From Cerasicoccus maritimus (GTDB lineage Bacteria; Verrucomicrobiota; Verrucomicrobiia; Opitutales; Cerasicoccaceae), in the NCBI GenBank assembly GCA_031296935.1, contig JAVDPD010000008.1, positions 106,216 through 170,215 on the forward strand: 64,000 nucleotides of DNA. The letters are read 5' to 3'. Below, piece by piece: positions 44,807 through 53,416 of the stretch. Positions within the stretch are counted from its first letter, which is position 1; every line of letters starts with the position of its first letter. The notes beneath the pieces were generated by a model. That model saw nothing but the letters and a program-made list of their open reading frames with translations, was not told the DNA's origin and made no database searches. A program made the translations under genes and the position numbers.

Positions 44807-45191
44807 TGCTAAATATCCTCATACCTGCCAGACAATACTACGCGTCAAGAGGGCCGAGCGCCAGACGCTTACGATCAACCGTATCCTAGATGAAATGCTC
44901 CGGGTCGTCCTCAGCAATCCACTCACGCATATCAACCGGTAACAAAAGAGGCGTTTCCAGATCTAGCGTCACGAAATCCATCATAACAGCAAATCAACTT
45001 CAGCTCAACTAGGCCATCAAATCCGACAGGCTGCTAGGCTTTCTCCTGTCCTCAAAGAGGTTCCGTAGCAAAAATGTAGTGCATCTGCATCAGGAATGAC
45101 AACGAATCCGCATTTACACGTGGCCGTTTAAAACGCAGTCCCATTTTTTTCTGGCTCTTGGCGCGACCTATGCTTCAAATGCCGCCCCAAG
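44807..45191. other. 385-base gene-poor region with mobile-element debris
   Basis: This stretch holds the transposase remnant described separately and about 200 bases of non-coding, AT-richer sequence before the Na+-dependent transporter. A T-run (CCCATTTTTTTCTGG) at 45141-45155 is visible, with no convincing stem in front of it. No tRNA or other RNA gene was recognised. Confidence 0.5.
44838..44984 (-). pseudogene. N-terminal remnant of an IS1182-like transposase
   Basis: From an ATG at 44984 a 32-residue frame reads DLETPLLLPVDMREWIAEDD then PEHFI and a stop (TAG, 44886-44888). This matches the start of DUF772-type transposases (pattern LLPxDLREWLPEDHLxHFI). The frame continues after the stop as DTVDRKRLALGPLDA to about 44838, also resembling the family, before a second stop. 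No DDE catalytic region is left. It lies next to the truncated FAD gene and probably marks the event that broke it. Confidence 0.55.
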
Positions 45192-46949
45192 GTGGCATCA
45201 TCTACTAAAGAACAATGGAACTCCCGACTAGGCGTGATTCTGGCAGTGGCCGGTAGCGCAGTGGGCCTTGGCAACTTCCTCCGTTTCCCGGGGCAAGTCG
45301 CGCAAAACGGAGGCGGTGCATTCATGATCGCCTACTTCATTTCCTTCCTACTGATCGGCCTGCCGATTTGCTGGGCAGAGTGGACAATGGGGCGACATGG
45401 TGGGCAGCGCGGCTTTAATTCGAGCCCGGGCATTTTCAATGTCCTGTGGCGAAGCCCAGCGGCGAAATACGTAGGCATCATTGGAGTCATCATCCCGGTG
45501 GTTATCTACATGTATTACGTCTACATCGAGGCATGGTGCCTAGGCTATGCGGTAAACTTTGCACTCGGCCATATGGACTTTTCTACGATTCAGGAGTCCA
45601 ATGCATGGTGGGCTTCATTTATAGGCATTGAAGAAAATGGTCAGGCCTTCAAAGGCTTAGGCATCTCTCACGTAGGGATCTATTTGTTCTTTGTATTCAT
45701 CCTGAATTTTGTACTCATCTTTCGCGGAATTTCCGGTGGCATCGAGTTCTTCTGCAAAATTGCAGTTCCGACACTGGTTGTGATCGCCTTCATCGTGCTT
45801 ATCCGCGTGATGACGCTCTCCACCGACGTCACCGCGCCGGAGGAAAACGTGAATAATGGCTTGGGCTTCCTCTGGAATCCCGTAAAAACGTTCGTGGTCG
45901 AAACTGATGTAGCCACCGGTAATTCCACGCGCCGCGAGATCGTCGATAAAGGATTTAAGCAGAAATACGGCGCACTCGATGGCCAGACCGTTGATGGTGT
46001 GAAATACGAAGTCGATAAGGTGGGCGTTATCAAGCAGCTCCAGAGCCCGAAGCTCTGGCTGGCGGCGGCAGGACAAATTTTCTTCTCACTCTCGGTCGGA
46101 TTCGGGGTGATCATCACCTATTCCAGCTACATGCGGAAAGACGATGATGTCGTGCTTAGTGGGCTGGCAGCCACCAGCGCAAACGAGTTTTGCGAAGTGG
46201 CCCTCGGCGGTTTGATCACCATTCCGGCGGCTGTGGCGTTTATTGGCGTAGCTGGCTTAGCGGGCGCAGGCCTGGGCACGTTTGACTTAGGCTTCAAGGT
46301 GCTGCCACTGGTGTTCTCTGAGATGCCGTTTGGCAACGCTTTTGGCGCTCTCTGGTTCTTCCTGCTTTTCCTGGCGGCAATGACAAGCTCCATTTCGATG
46401 CTCCAGCCAGGCATATCGTTCATTGAAGAAGTCATGAAGGCCGACCGCAAACGCTCGTGCGCGATTCTGGGGATCATCACTGCACTGGGCTGCGGCTTCG
46501 TGGTTTACTTCAGCGCAGGCATCAAAGCGCTTGACACACTTGACTTCTGGGTCGGGACTTTCCTCATCTTTATTTTGGCGACGATTCAGATCATCATCTT
46601 TGGCTGGGCATTTGGCGTAGATCGCGGTATGAATGAGGCGCATGAAGGCGCGGCCATTCGCATTCCAGGCTTCTATAAGTTTATCATGAAGTACGTGAGC
46701 CCATTGTTCCTGATCGTTATTTTCATTTTCTATATTTTGATGAATGTTTTGGGCATTAGTTTTTCGGGTGGTGAGGCGCATCTGGATTATCACGTGACCG
46801 ACCTTATCGGTGGAGATGGCAGTAGCCCCAATATGGCTGCCTGGCTCAGCATTGGCCTCGTCGGAATATTATTTGCATTTTTCGCAATTCTGGTCTCCGG
46901 CGTGAAGCGATACCAGAAAGTTCAACAAAATTGGGAGGAGAGAGTATGA
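45192..46949 (+). CDS. Neurotransmitter:sodium symporter (NSS/SNF family)
   Basis: The 585-residue protein begins at a GTG (45192) and reads STKEQWNSRLGVILAVAGSAVGLGNFLRFP, the canonical NSS helix 1 with the Na+ and substrate site. GLGFLWNPVKT, GFGVIITYSSYMRKDDDVV and AMTSSISMLQPGISFIEE are also typical. NSS proteins take up amino acids such as methionine or alanine, or other small molecules, with Na+. It carries about 12 helices plus an extra periplasmic loop (residues about 220-280). Its stop overlaps the start of a 50-residue MetS-like subunit, so it forms a two-component transporter. Substrate is not determined. Confidence 0.9.
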   Translation: MASSTKEQWNSRLGVILAVAGSAVGLGNFLRFPGQVAQNGGGAFMIAYFISFLLIGLPICWAEWTMGRHGGQRGFNSSPGIFNVLWRSPAAKYVGIIGVIIPVVIYMYYVYIEAWCLGYAVNFALGHMDFSTIQESNAWWASFIGIEENGQAFKGLGISHVGIYLFFVFILNFVLIFRGISGGIEFFCKIAVPTLVVIAFIVLIRVMTLSTDVTAPEENVNNGLGFLWNPVKTFVVETDVATGNSTRREIVDKGFKQKYGALDGQTVDGVKYEVDKVGVIKQLQSPKLWLAAAGQIFFSLSVGFGVIITYSSYMRKDDDVVLSGLAATSANEFCEVALGGLITIPAAVAFIGVAGLAGAGLGTFDLGFKVLPLVFSEMPFGNAFGALWFFLLFLAAMTSSISMLQPGISFIEEVMKADRKRSCAILGIITALGCGFVVYFSAGIKALDTLDFWVGTFLIFILATIQIIIFGWAFGVDRGMNEAHEGAAIRIPGFYKFIMKYVSPLFLIVIFIFYILMNVLGISFSGGEAHLDYHVTDLIGGDGSSPNMAAWLSIGLVGILFAFFAILVSGVKRYQKVQQNWEERV

Positions 46950-47098
46950 CCGCAGGAGGTTGGCTATTTATGTCCGTTTCCGTCGGGGGCGTCTGCGCCC
47001 TTTTCAGTTGGTGTATGTGGAAAGTAATGACCACACCCGGCGAATCCGAGCACATGCACGGTTTCAGCGCCGACGAAGAAACTCCGGACAAGGACTGA
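46946..47098 (+). CDS. MetS-like small subunit of the NSS transporter
   Basis: A 50-residue protein starting at the ATG at 46946, overlapping the transporter stop by four bases (ATGA). A very good Shine-Dalgarno (GGGAGGAGAG) lies in the end of the transporter gene. It has a single membrane helix (GGWLFMSVSVGGVCALFSWC) and a short acidic C-terminus (EETPDKD). Its position and build match the small subunit of MetPS-type NSS transporters, needed for full activity of the large subunit. It is too short to be found by most length cut-offs. Confidence 0.8.
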   Translation: MTAGGWLFMSVSVGGVCALFSWCMWKVMTTPGESEHMHGFSADEETPDKD

Positions 47099-47116
47099 AA
47101 GTCTTTTATACGACAA

Positions 47117-47632
47117 ATGAGGCAGATGAACGCAGGGCCACTCAGACGAGATATCCTTAGGAATTTATTTCAGCTGATCCGCGCAATTCGTAGTTTCATC
47201 ATCGTCGGAGTGGTCACCATGCTGGCGGGTTGCGGCTCCACGCAGGAGCACCGCGCGCGGCAGTATTCTGAGGCATATGGCCGGTTGAGTCCCGCCGAAC
47301 AAGAGCGAGCGCTCGCAGGCGGCATCAGCCAAGGAGACTCCATGCAAGCCGTCTACATTGCGCTCGGCTCTCCGCAGGCGCACAGAAAGATTGAGAACAT
47401 CACCATCTGGGAATACACTGCCCGCCCCGTCCCCGCAGAGACGCCGTTTACCGACAGCGCGACGGAATACTTCATCACTCCCAATAGCGGCGCTTGGTCC
47501 CCGCAATGGAACGATAATTCTGGCTACCTCTACATGGAATTCGAAGACGGCAAGCTCGATTTATGGGACTTTCAAGAGGCTGGTTTCTCCTTTAAAATGC
47601 AGCACGGCGGCGAAATCAAAATGCCGGAATAG
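47117..47632 (+). CDS. Predicted lipoprotein, BamE/SmpA-like region
   Basis: This 171-residue protein has a long hydrophobic signal with lipobox VTMLAGCGSTQ (C about 38), so it is probably lipidated. After that the text YGRLSPAEQERALAGGISQGDSMQAVYIALGSPQ followed by NITIWEYT matches the pattern of small BamE/SmpA-like domains (glycine-rich turn, GxSMxxVxxxLGxP, then WxY). Function is unknown; outer-membrane or cell-envelope maintenance is inferred from the fold. The start is uncertain: ATG codons at 47117 and 47129 both precede the signal. Confidence 0.65.
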   Translation: MRQMNAGPLRRDILRNLFQLIRAIRSFIIVGVVTMLAGCGSTQEHRARQYSEAYGRLSPAEQERALAGGISQGDSMQAVYIALGSPQAHRKIENITIWEYTARPVPAETPFTDSATEYFITPNSGAWSPQWNDNSGYLYMEFEDGKLDLWDFQEAGFSFKMQHGGEIKMPE

Positions 47633-47720
47633 ACGCTATCGCACGGGTATTCAGTTTTCCTGAACGCCGCTTCAAGCATCACTCATGGCCAAGTAGCGCA
47701 CTTTGAGCTATCATACGTGC

Positions 47721-47840
47721 ATGAGACATCGCATCATTTCCTGGATCCGCGCCTGTTTTCCGACCAGCACTACGTTTAACAACCGGCAGTTGCCCCGCGG
47801 GCGCAAAGTGTTTATCAATGGAAGAATCATCACACTATGA
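47721..47840 (+). CDS. Possible 39-residue ORF coupled to the LysR gene
   Basis: ATG at 47721 to TGA at 47838-47840 encodes 39 residues (MRHRIISWIRACFPTSTTF, then NNRQLPRGRKVFINGRIITL). It is basic, with no membrane helix. Its stop overlaps the LysR start (ATGA at 47837), the usual sign of translational coupling. No family is recognised, and no clear ribosome site was checked as decisive, so it could be a leader peptide or a chance frame. Confidence 0.35.
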   Translation: MRHRIISWIRACFPTSTTFNNRQLPRGRKVFINGRIITL

Positions 47841-48766
47841 GTCTGGATTTACATTTGCTGCGCACATTCTGCGTGGTGGCCGAAGAGGAAAACGTGACGC
47901 GCGCCGCTAACCGGCTTTTTCTCAGCGCACCATCCATTAGCGCCCACCTCAAGACGTTGGAGGACGAGTTGGGAGTACGGCTATTTACGCGTAGTGCGCG
48001 CGGTATGGCGCTGACCAAGGCTGGCTCGGTGCTCTGGGAAGACGCCGAGCAAATCCTCAAGCAAACCGCCCAACTGCGACGTAAGGCGCAAAACCTCAGC
48101 GAAGACGTCAGCGGAATGCTCCGCATAGGCATCAACAATCCGCCCGAAACGCTCTTTGTCGAAGACATCATTGACCGCCTTAGCCAACAGTTCCCCACCC
48201 TGCGCTTCGACTGTGGTTTTGGGGCCAGTCAAATAATCCTCAACGGGCTACGATCGGACCTGTATGACGTCGGGTTCTTTGAAGGTCCTCGCGGCAGCGC
48301 AGATCTGGTGGCGGTCGAACTCGAAAGACGTGAGCTCGTGCTGGTGTCGCCCATTGCCTGGGGCGAGGAGCTTCAAAAGGCGACCGTTGGCCAGCTCCAG
48401 GAGTATCCCTGGATATTCGCGAGCGAAGGCTGTTCGTATTACCGTTTCGCACATGACTGGCAGCAAACGCGGGGGCTCAAAATCGAAGAGCGCATTCGCA
48501 CAGTCAACGACGACTGGTCCACCATGAGCTTCGTCGCACGCGGCCTGGGCTTGAGTATCGTTTCAAAGAACGTCCTCACCGCATCACCTTACTCGGATCA
48601 AGTCGCCGTGCTACCTCATTTGGAGGGCAGTGTCCCGTTATCAATCGGCTTTTTGAAAGAGCGACAGGATGAAAATCTCGTGCAGCGTACCGTGGAAACC
48701 GTCCAAAGCATCTGGCAAGAAAAGACAACACTAGGCGTTACAAACGGGCCCAGCATATCGCGATAG
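47837..48766 (+). CDS. LysR-family transcriptional regulator
   Basis: The 309-residue protein has a standard LysR N-terminal helix-turn-helix (LRTFCVVAEEENVTRAANRL, then FLSAPSISAHLKTLEDELGVRLFTRSARGMALTKAG) and a C-terminal type 2 periplasmic-binding effector domain (LRIGINNPPETLFVEDIIDRLSQQFP). LysR genes commonly control a neighbour; the MFS transporter begins 118 bases downstream in the same direction. No effector can be named. Confidence 0.92.
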   Translation: MSLDLHLLRTFCVVAEEENVTRAANRLFLSAPSISAHLKTLEDELGVRLFTRSARGMALTKAGSVLWEDAEQILKQTAQLRRKAQNLSEDVSGMLRIGINNPPETLFVEDIIDRLSQQFPTLRFDCGFGASQIILNGLRSDLYDVGFFEGPRGSADLVAVELERRELVLVSPIAWGEELQKATVGQLQEYPWIFASEGCSYYRFAHDWQQTRGLKIEERIRTVNDDWSTMSFVARGLGLSIVSKNVLTASPYSDQVAVLPHLEGSVPLSIGFLKERQDENLVQRTVETVQSIWQEKTTLGVTNGPSISR

Positions 48767-48884
48767 AGTTTTGCGATATTGCAGTTGAATTAAGGGCGAG
48801 TGGCGCTCAATGTCGTTGTTTGATGCCCACTCTCAAGCACAGTATGCCACGCCGCCCAGCCGGGTCTACCGGTGATGCCGCACA

Positions 48885-50120
48885 GTGAACCGCGACCGTA
48901 AAAACTACTTTGCCCACGCACTTGAAGGTGGCCTGTTCATGGGCGGCATGGCCTTTCTTGCCGCCGATACGGTGCTCACCGTGATGGCGCAACAGCTCGG
49001 AGCTCCCAATTGGCTGATTGCACTCTTGCCCACAGCGATGTTTGCTGGGCTGGTCATGGCCCCAATCATGACGGCCTCATTTATCGAGCGTAGTCGCAGC
49101 ATGAAGCGCATCACGCTGTTTACGGGCGTTCCGCAACGCGCTGTTTTCCTCGTGGCGGGAATCGTCATTATCGTTTGGGGGGATGATCATCCGGGCTATG
49201 CCTTGGCTGCGCTTGCACTAGCGCCCGTTCTGTCCGGAGTCTTTGGTGGGATCGGTCAGGGCGCCTGGGTGCAGCTCGTGGCGCGAACTGTCCCGGCGAA
49301 CCGGCGCTCATCACTCACTGCAACGCGTAACTTGATCGCCGCCTGCATTGGGCTTGGTGCCGGTTTGGTGATCAAGAGGGTGCTCGACGAGCATGATGGG
49401 GCCATCGGATTCGGTATCCTGCACCTCATTGCATTTGGCTTTTTGGCTGCGTCTTACATCGCCTTTTTGTCTATCCAAGAAAACATCGTGGAACCTGTGA
49501 AAACGACGCGTCAGCGCAGCTTGAAGGCTTATTTCATCGAGCTGATTGACATCCTGCGCGTGGACCGCGATTTCCGCTATTTTGCATTGATGCGGGTCAC
49601 TGGTCCGGCTGCAAGTTTCCTGATCCCCTTCATGACCATCTACGCCATTCGTGTGCTGGGTGCCAGCGAAGGCTTTGCGGGGGATGCGCTCGTCGCCGCC
49701 ACTCTAGGGCAATTTGTGGGTAATATCGGCGCGGGCTACATGGGCGACCGTCTGGGAGGCAAAGCGCTTTTGGTCTGGGCGCGCGTACTTTTCCTCGGAG
49801 CATTTTTGTTTGCAGCCTTTGCGCAAAGCTATGCGGCATTCATGGCTTATTTCTTCATTATCAGCGCCACCAATTTCGTAAACATCATCGGCAATATGAC
49901 CCTAATGATGGAAATCGCGCCCGATCATAAACGCCCCACTTATGGCGCTTTGGCGGGCCTGCTCAACGGCCCATCCATGATTCTGTTTGCACTGGCGGGT
50001 TCCTTCTTGTGGACGAAATTTGACTCAATGCAATTGCAGGCACTAATCGCATCCATAGGCATGTTGTTTTCGCTTTTTTTCATCTGCCAGGTTAAAGATC
50101 CGCGTAACGCTAAGGGTTAA
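48885..50120 (+). CDS. Major facilitator superfamily transporter
   Basis: The 411-residue protein has 11 to 12 membrane helices and the MFS layout, including a short cytosolic GDRLGGK-type motif (GYMGDRLGGKALLVW) in the second half. It starts at a GTG (48885). No specific drug or sugar motif is seen and the substrate is unknown. The start text YFAHALEGGLFMGGMAFL is typical of uncharacterised MFS proteins in this phylum. It lies between the LysR gene and the beta-galactosidase, in the same direction; only 73 bases separate it from the latter, so it might carry a galactoside, which is an inference. Confidence 0.85.
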   Translation: MNRDRKNYFAHALEGGLFMGGMAFLAADTVLTVMAQQLGAPNWLIALLPTAMFAGLVMAPIMTASFIERSRSMKRITLFTGVPQRAVFLVAGIVIIVWGDDHPGYALAALALAPVLSGVFGGIGQGAWVQLVARTVPANRRSSLTATRNLIAACIGLGAGLVIKRVLDEHDGAIGFGILHLIAFGFLAASYIAFLSIQENIVEPVKTTRQRSLKAYFIELIDILRVDRDFRYFALMRVTGPAASFLIPFMTIYAIRVLGASEGFAGDALVAATLGQFVGNIGAGYMGDRLGGKALLVWARVLFLGAFLFAAFAQSYAAFMAYFFIISATNFVNIIGNMTLMMEIAPDHKRPTYGALAGLLNGPSMILFALAGSFLWTKFDSMQLQALIASIGMLFSLFFICQVKDPRNAKG

Positions 50121-50193
50121 CTCGCCTTTTATCTTGCCCGCGCAAACACACTGCATGAAGTTCCTGCTTCGCCCCCCGCCAATCTAGAACGAC

Positions 50194-53100
50194 ATGCAAT
50201 TCCCGATCCGTAACTCTAAGAACCTCTGGGAAATCCCCGAGCTAACCCACATCAATCGCCTGGACATGCACTCCGGCCTCCTGCCCTACCCAAGTGTAGA
50301 GGAAGCGCTGGCCGCAGAATGCTCTCCCCGTGTGCGATGCCTCAACGGTGAATGGCAATTCTCACTCCTCTCGAAGCCCGACGAAGTCAGTGAGGACATG
50401 CTTACGAGTGACTATGATGACTCCGCCTGGGGCCAGCAAACTGTTCCATCGCTCTGGACACTTCAAGGCCTTTGGGATCAGCCCATCTACACCAATGTGC
50501 AGATGCCCTACGAGAACACTCCGCCGATCGTTCCAGAGGAGAATCCCACCGGTGTTTATCGACGCACTTTTGAGCTCGACGAAGGCTGGACCGAACGCCG
50601 GACGGTGCTGCACTTTGGTGGCGTAGAAAGCTACTTTGAAGTCTATGTAAACGACATCTTTGTCGGAATGTCTAAGGATAACCGTCTGCCCTCAGAATTC
50701 GACGTAACATCCGTTGTCAAAACAGGCGTCAACACCCTCGCCGTCAAGGTCCTCAAGTGGTGTGATGCAAACTACATCGAAGATCAGGACCAGTTTTGGC
50801 ATGCTGGAATTTACCGTCGTGTATTTCTCTACTCGACCGGACCTGCGTGGTTACAGGATATCTTTGCCGAAACGGACTACGACAGCTTAACCCAGGAAGG
50901 TGAGCTGGACCTTCAGATAAAGCTCGGGTTCGCTCTCCGCGCCTACCTTCCAGAAGGTCCACAATCAAACTTCACCGTCGAGGCCGAACTCCGCGATCCA
51001 GCCGGCGAGCTCATTTATGAAGACAGCGAAGAGATCGACTATCGCTTCCGCATGAGCAACTACGCTGCGAATATTTACGCACTCATTCCCGATTGCGCCG
51101 CGTGGTCCGCTGAGCAACCGCAGCTCTACACTCTCACCGTTTCGCTCTACAACGATGAGGGTGATTTGCTCGAAGCCAAGTCGACCAAGATTGGCTTTAA
51201 AAAGGTAGTCGTCGAAGGCCGCGAGCTGCTGATCAATGGTAAGGCGGTGATGATTCGCGGCGTCAATCGCCACGAATTTAATATGCGCACCGGACGCACA
51301 TTGACGCGCGAAGATATGATCGAGGATATCCTGATTCTCAAGCAGCATAACTTCAACGCCGTCCGCACCGCCCACTATCCGAACGATGAGCTGTGGTATG
51401 ACTTGTGCGACGAATACGGCCTCTACATCATGGATGAGGCGAACCTCGAAACCCATGCCAACTACCCAACGATGTGCCGCGATCCGCGCTGGCGCAGTCA
51501 ATTCGTGGAGCGCGGCGTGCGCATGATCCTGCGAGACCGTAACCATGCGTGTATTTTCAGTTGGTCACTGGGGAATGAGTCGGGCAACGGCGAGAACCAT
51601 GACGCCATGGGAGCCGCCATGCAAGCGCTCGACACCAGCCGTATTTTCCATCACGAGGGCGAGCTACATCTTTACTGGTGCCAAGGCCCCAAGGACTACG
51701 CCGAAACGCAGCCTTACCACAATGAGCTCATCGGCCCGATGTATCCAAGCGCAGAGGAGCTCAAGAAGTGGGCAGAAACCACCACCGACCACCGTCCCTA
51801 CATCTTCTGCGAATACTCCCATGCAATGGGCAACAGCTGCGGCGGCCTCAAGGACTACTGGGAGCTGTTTGATAACTACCACGGCCTCCAAGGCGGCTTC
51901 ATCTGGGAGTGGGTCGATCATGGCATCCTGACTACCGATGATCAGGGCCGCGAATTCTGGGGCTACGGCGGAGACTTCGGCGAAACCACTCACGACTCAA
52001 ATTTCTGCGTCGATGGCATGATTGCGCCCGACCGCACAATTCGCCCCGCTGTCTATGAGTTTAAAAAGCTTGCGCAGCCGATCGGCATTAACCAGCTCGA
52101 TCTCACCCAAGGCAAGATCCGCATAGCCAACAAAAACTACTTCACCACGCTCAGCCAATACATTGGCAAGTGGGCCATTGAAACCGCGGGGAAAGTTGTG
52201 GCCGAAGGTGAAATCCCCGCGCTCAACACCATGCCGGAAGCGTCTGACGTAGTCACGCTTCCCTTGCCTGCCATTAGCCGTCGCGCTGATGAGGAGAGCT
52301 TCCTCAAGGTCAGCTTTTGTCTGCGCGAAGCCACACAATGGGCTAACGCTGGCCACGAAGTCGCCTGGGAGCAATTTGCCATGCCGGCTTCGGAAATCAC
52401 TCCCGTCAAACACCAGCCAACCTATGACGTGAGCACCACCAACGAAGGTTCTTTGACAAAAATCGCCTGCGGTGAGCTGGAGCTCATTGCCGATACAGAC
52501 TCTCAGAGTATCACATCGGTAAATTTCGCCGGGCAGAAGTTACTCAACGGCTTTGCCGACCTCTGCGCTTGGCGCGCCACCATCGACAACGACGGCATCC
52601 GACAATGGACCGGCCAGGATGAAAAACCGATGGGCATGTGGCTCAATGCCGGACTCAATGCGCTGGAAATCAAGGACCGCAGCTTGTCCATCAACGGTGC
52701 AAAGGTCACTCAGCGAACGGTTTGGGTGGGTGCAGATGAGGCCCTGGAAATCATCCACGAACAAAAAATCGAAGTGCTGCCGACCGGCCAAATTGTGGTC
52801 GAAAACATCTGCAACTATGCCGACGGGCTCCCCACTCTACCCCGTGTGGGGGTCGTTCTGGAAACCCCTGCTGGCTTCGAAAACCTCACCTGGTATGGTA
52901 AGGGTCCGTGGGAAAACCATATCGACCGCGACGCCGGAACCCCCGTAGGCCTCTACAGTGGGACCGTTGACGAACAGTATGTGAAGTATTCCATGCCACA
53001 GGAAAACGGCAGCAAATCCGCCGTGCGTTGGTTCACGCTGAACAACGGCCAGATCGGCCTGAAGTTCTCCGGAGCCCCGACTTTCGAGTTCTCGGTGCGC

Positions 53101-53304
53101 CACTTAACCGATGAGGACCTCTTCACCAGCTTTCATCCCAATGAGCTGGAAGACAAGCGACGCGCTGAAACGATCATCCACATCGACCACAAACAGCGAG
53201 GCTTGGGCAGCGGTAGTTGCGGTCCGCAGACCTCAGAACCCTATTGCGTCCATCCTGGCCAGTACCAGTTTAACTACACGATTACAGCCTTCCACCATGA
53301 CTAG
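50194..53304 (+). CDS. lacZ: Beta-galactosidase, glycoside hydrolase family 2
   Basis: This 1036-residue enzyme matches LacZ in length and order: sugar-binding, jelly-roll and barrel domains plus the C-terminal beta domain. The acid/base is E462 in SLGNESGNGENH and the nucleophile E540 in FCEYSHAMGNSCGG, almost the same numbers as E. coli LacZ (461 and 537). RGVNRHEFNMRTGRTL and HYPNDELWYDLCDEYGLY are also conserved. No signal peptide is seen, so it is cytosolic and needs an imported galactoside. It ends with a strong hairpin at 53315-53356. Galactan or porphyran degradation in algae is a plausible context. Confidence 0.95.
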   Translation: MQFPIRNSKNLWEIPELTHINRLDMHSGLLPYPSVEEALAAECSPRVRCLNGEWQFSLLSKPDEVSEDMLTSDYDDSAWGQQTVPSLWTLQGLWDQPIYTNVQMPYENTPPIVPEENPTGVYRRTFELDEGWTERRTVLHFGGVESYFEVYVNDIFVGMSKDNRLPSEFDVTSVVKTGVNTLAVKVLKWCDANYIEDQDQFWHAGIYRRVFLYSTGPAWLQDIFAETDYDSLTQEGELDLQIKLGFALRAYLPEGPQSNFTVEAELRDPAGELIYEDSEEIDYRFRMSNYAANIYALIPDCAAWSAEQPQLYTLTVSLYNDEGDLLEAKSTKIGFKKVVVEGRELLINGKAVMIRGVNRHEFNMRTGRTLTREDMIEDILILKQHNFNAVRTAHYPNDELWYDLCDEYGLYIMDEANLETHANYPTMCRDPRWRSQFVERGVRMILRDRNHACIFSWSLGNESGNGENHDAMGAAMQALDTSRIFHHEGELHLYWCQGPKDYAETQPYHNELIGPMYPSAEELKKWAETTTDHRPYIFCEYSHAMGNSCGGLKDYWELFDNYHGLQGGFIWEWVDHGILTTDDQGREFWGYGGDFGETTHDSNFCVDGMIAPDRTIRPAVYEFKKLAQPIGINQLDLTQGKIRIANKNYFTTLSQYIGKWAIETAGKVVAEGEIPALNTMPEASDVVTLPLPAISRRADEESFLKVSFCLREATQWANAGHEVAWEQFAMPASEITPVKHQPTYDVSTTNEGSLTKIACGELELIADTDSQSITSVNFAGQKLLNGFADLCAWRATIDNDGIRQWTGQDEKPMGMWLNAGLNALEIKDRSLSINGAKVTQRTVWVGADEALEIIHEQKIEVLPTGQIVVENICNYADGLPTLPRVGVVLETPAGFENLTWYGKGPWENHIDRDAGTPVGLYSGTVDEQYVKYSMPQENGSKSAVRWFTLNNGQIGLKFSGAPTFEFSVRHLTDEDLFTSFHPNELEDKRRAETIIHIDHKQRGLGSGSCGPQTSEPYCVHPGQYQFNYTITAFHHD

Positions 53305-53314
53305 GCTCAAAGCT

Positions 53315-53356
53315 TCAATTCCAGACCGTGCTTAAGTTAGGTCGGTCTGGAATTGA
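53315..53356 (+). terminator. Hairpin after the beta-galactosidase gene
   Basis: TCAATTCCAGACCG (53315-53328) is perfectly complementary to CGGTCTGGAATTGA (53343-53356), 14 pairs with a 14-base loop, 11 bases after the stop. It has no clear T-tract, so it may be an intrinsic terminator or a stabiliser. Confidence 0.6.
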
Positions 53357-53364
53357 GACTCCTA

Positions 53365-53412
53365 ATACTCTGACAGCCGGATTGACATTATGTCACCTAA
53401 GTGTCAGAGTAT
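53365..53412. promoter_or_regulatory. Inverted repeat at the start of the triple-repeat protein gene
   Basis: ATACTCTGACA (53365-53375) is perfectly complementary to TGTCAGAGTAT (53402-53412). The right arm ends four bases before the most likely ATG at 53417. This would be either an operator or a leader hairpin that hides the ribosome site. Confidence 0.45.
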
Positions 53413-53416
53413 CAAC

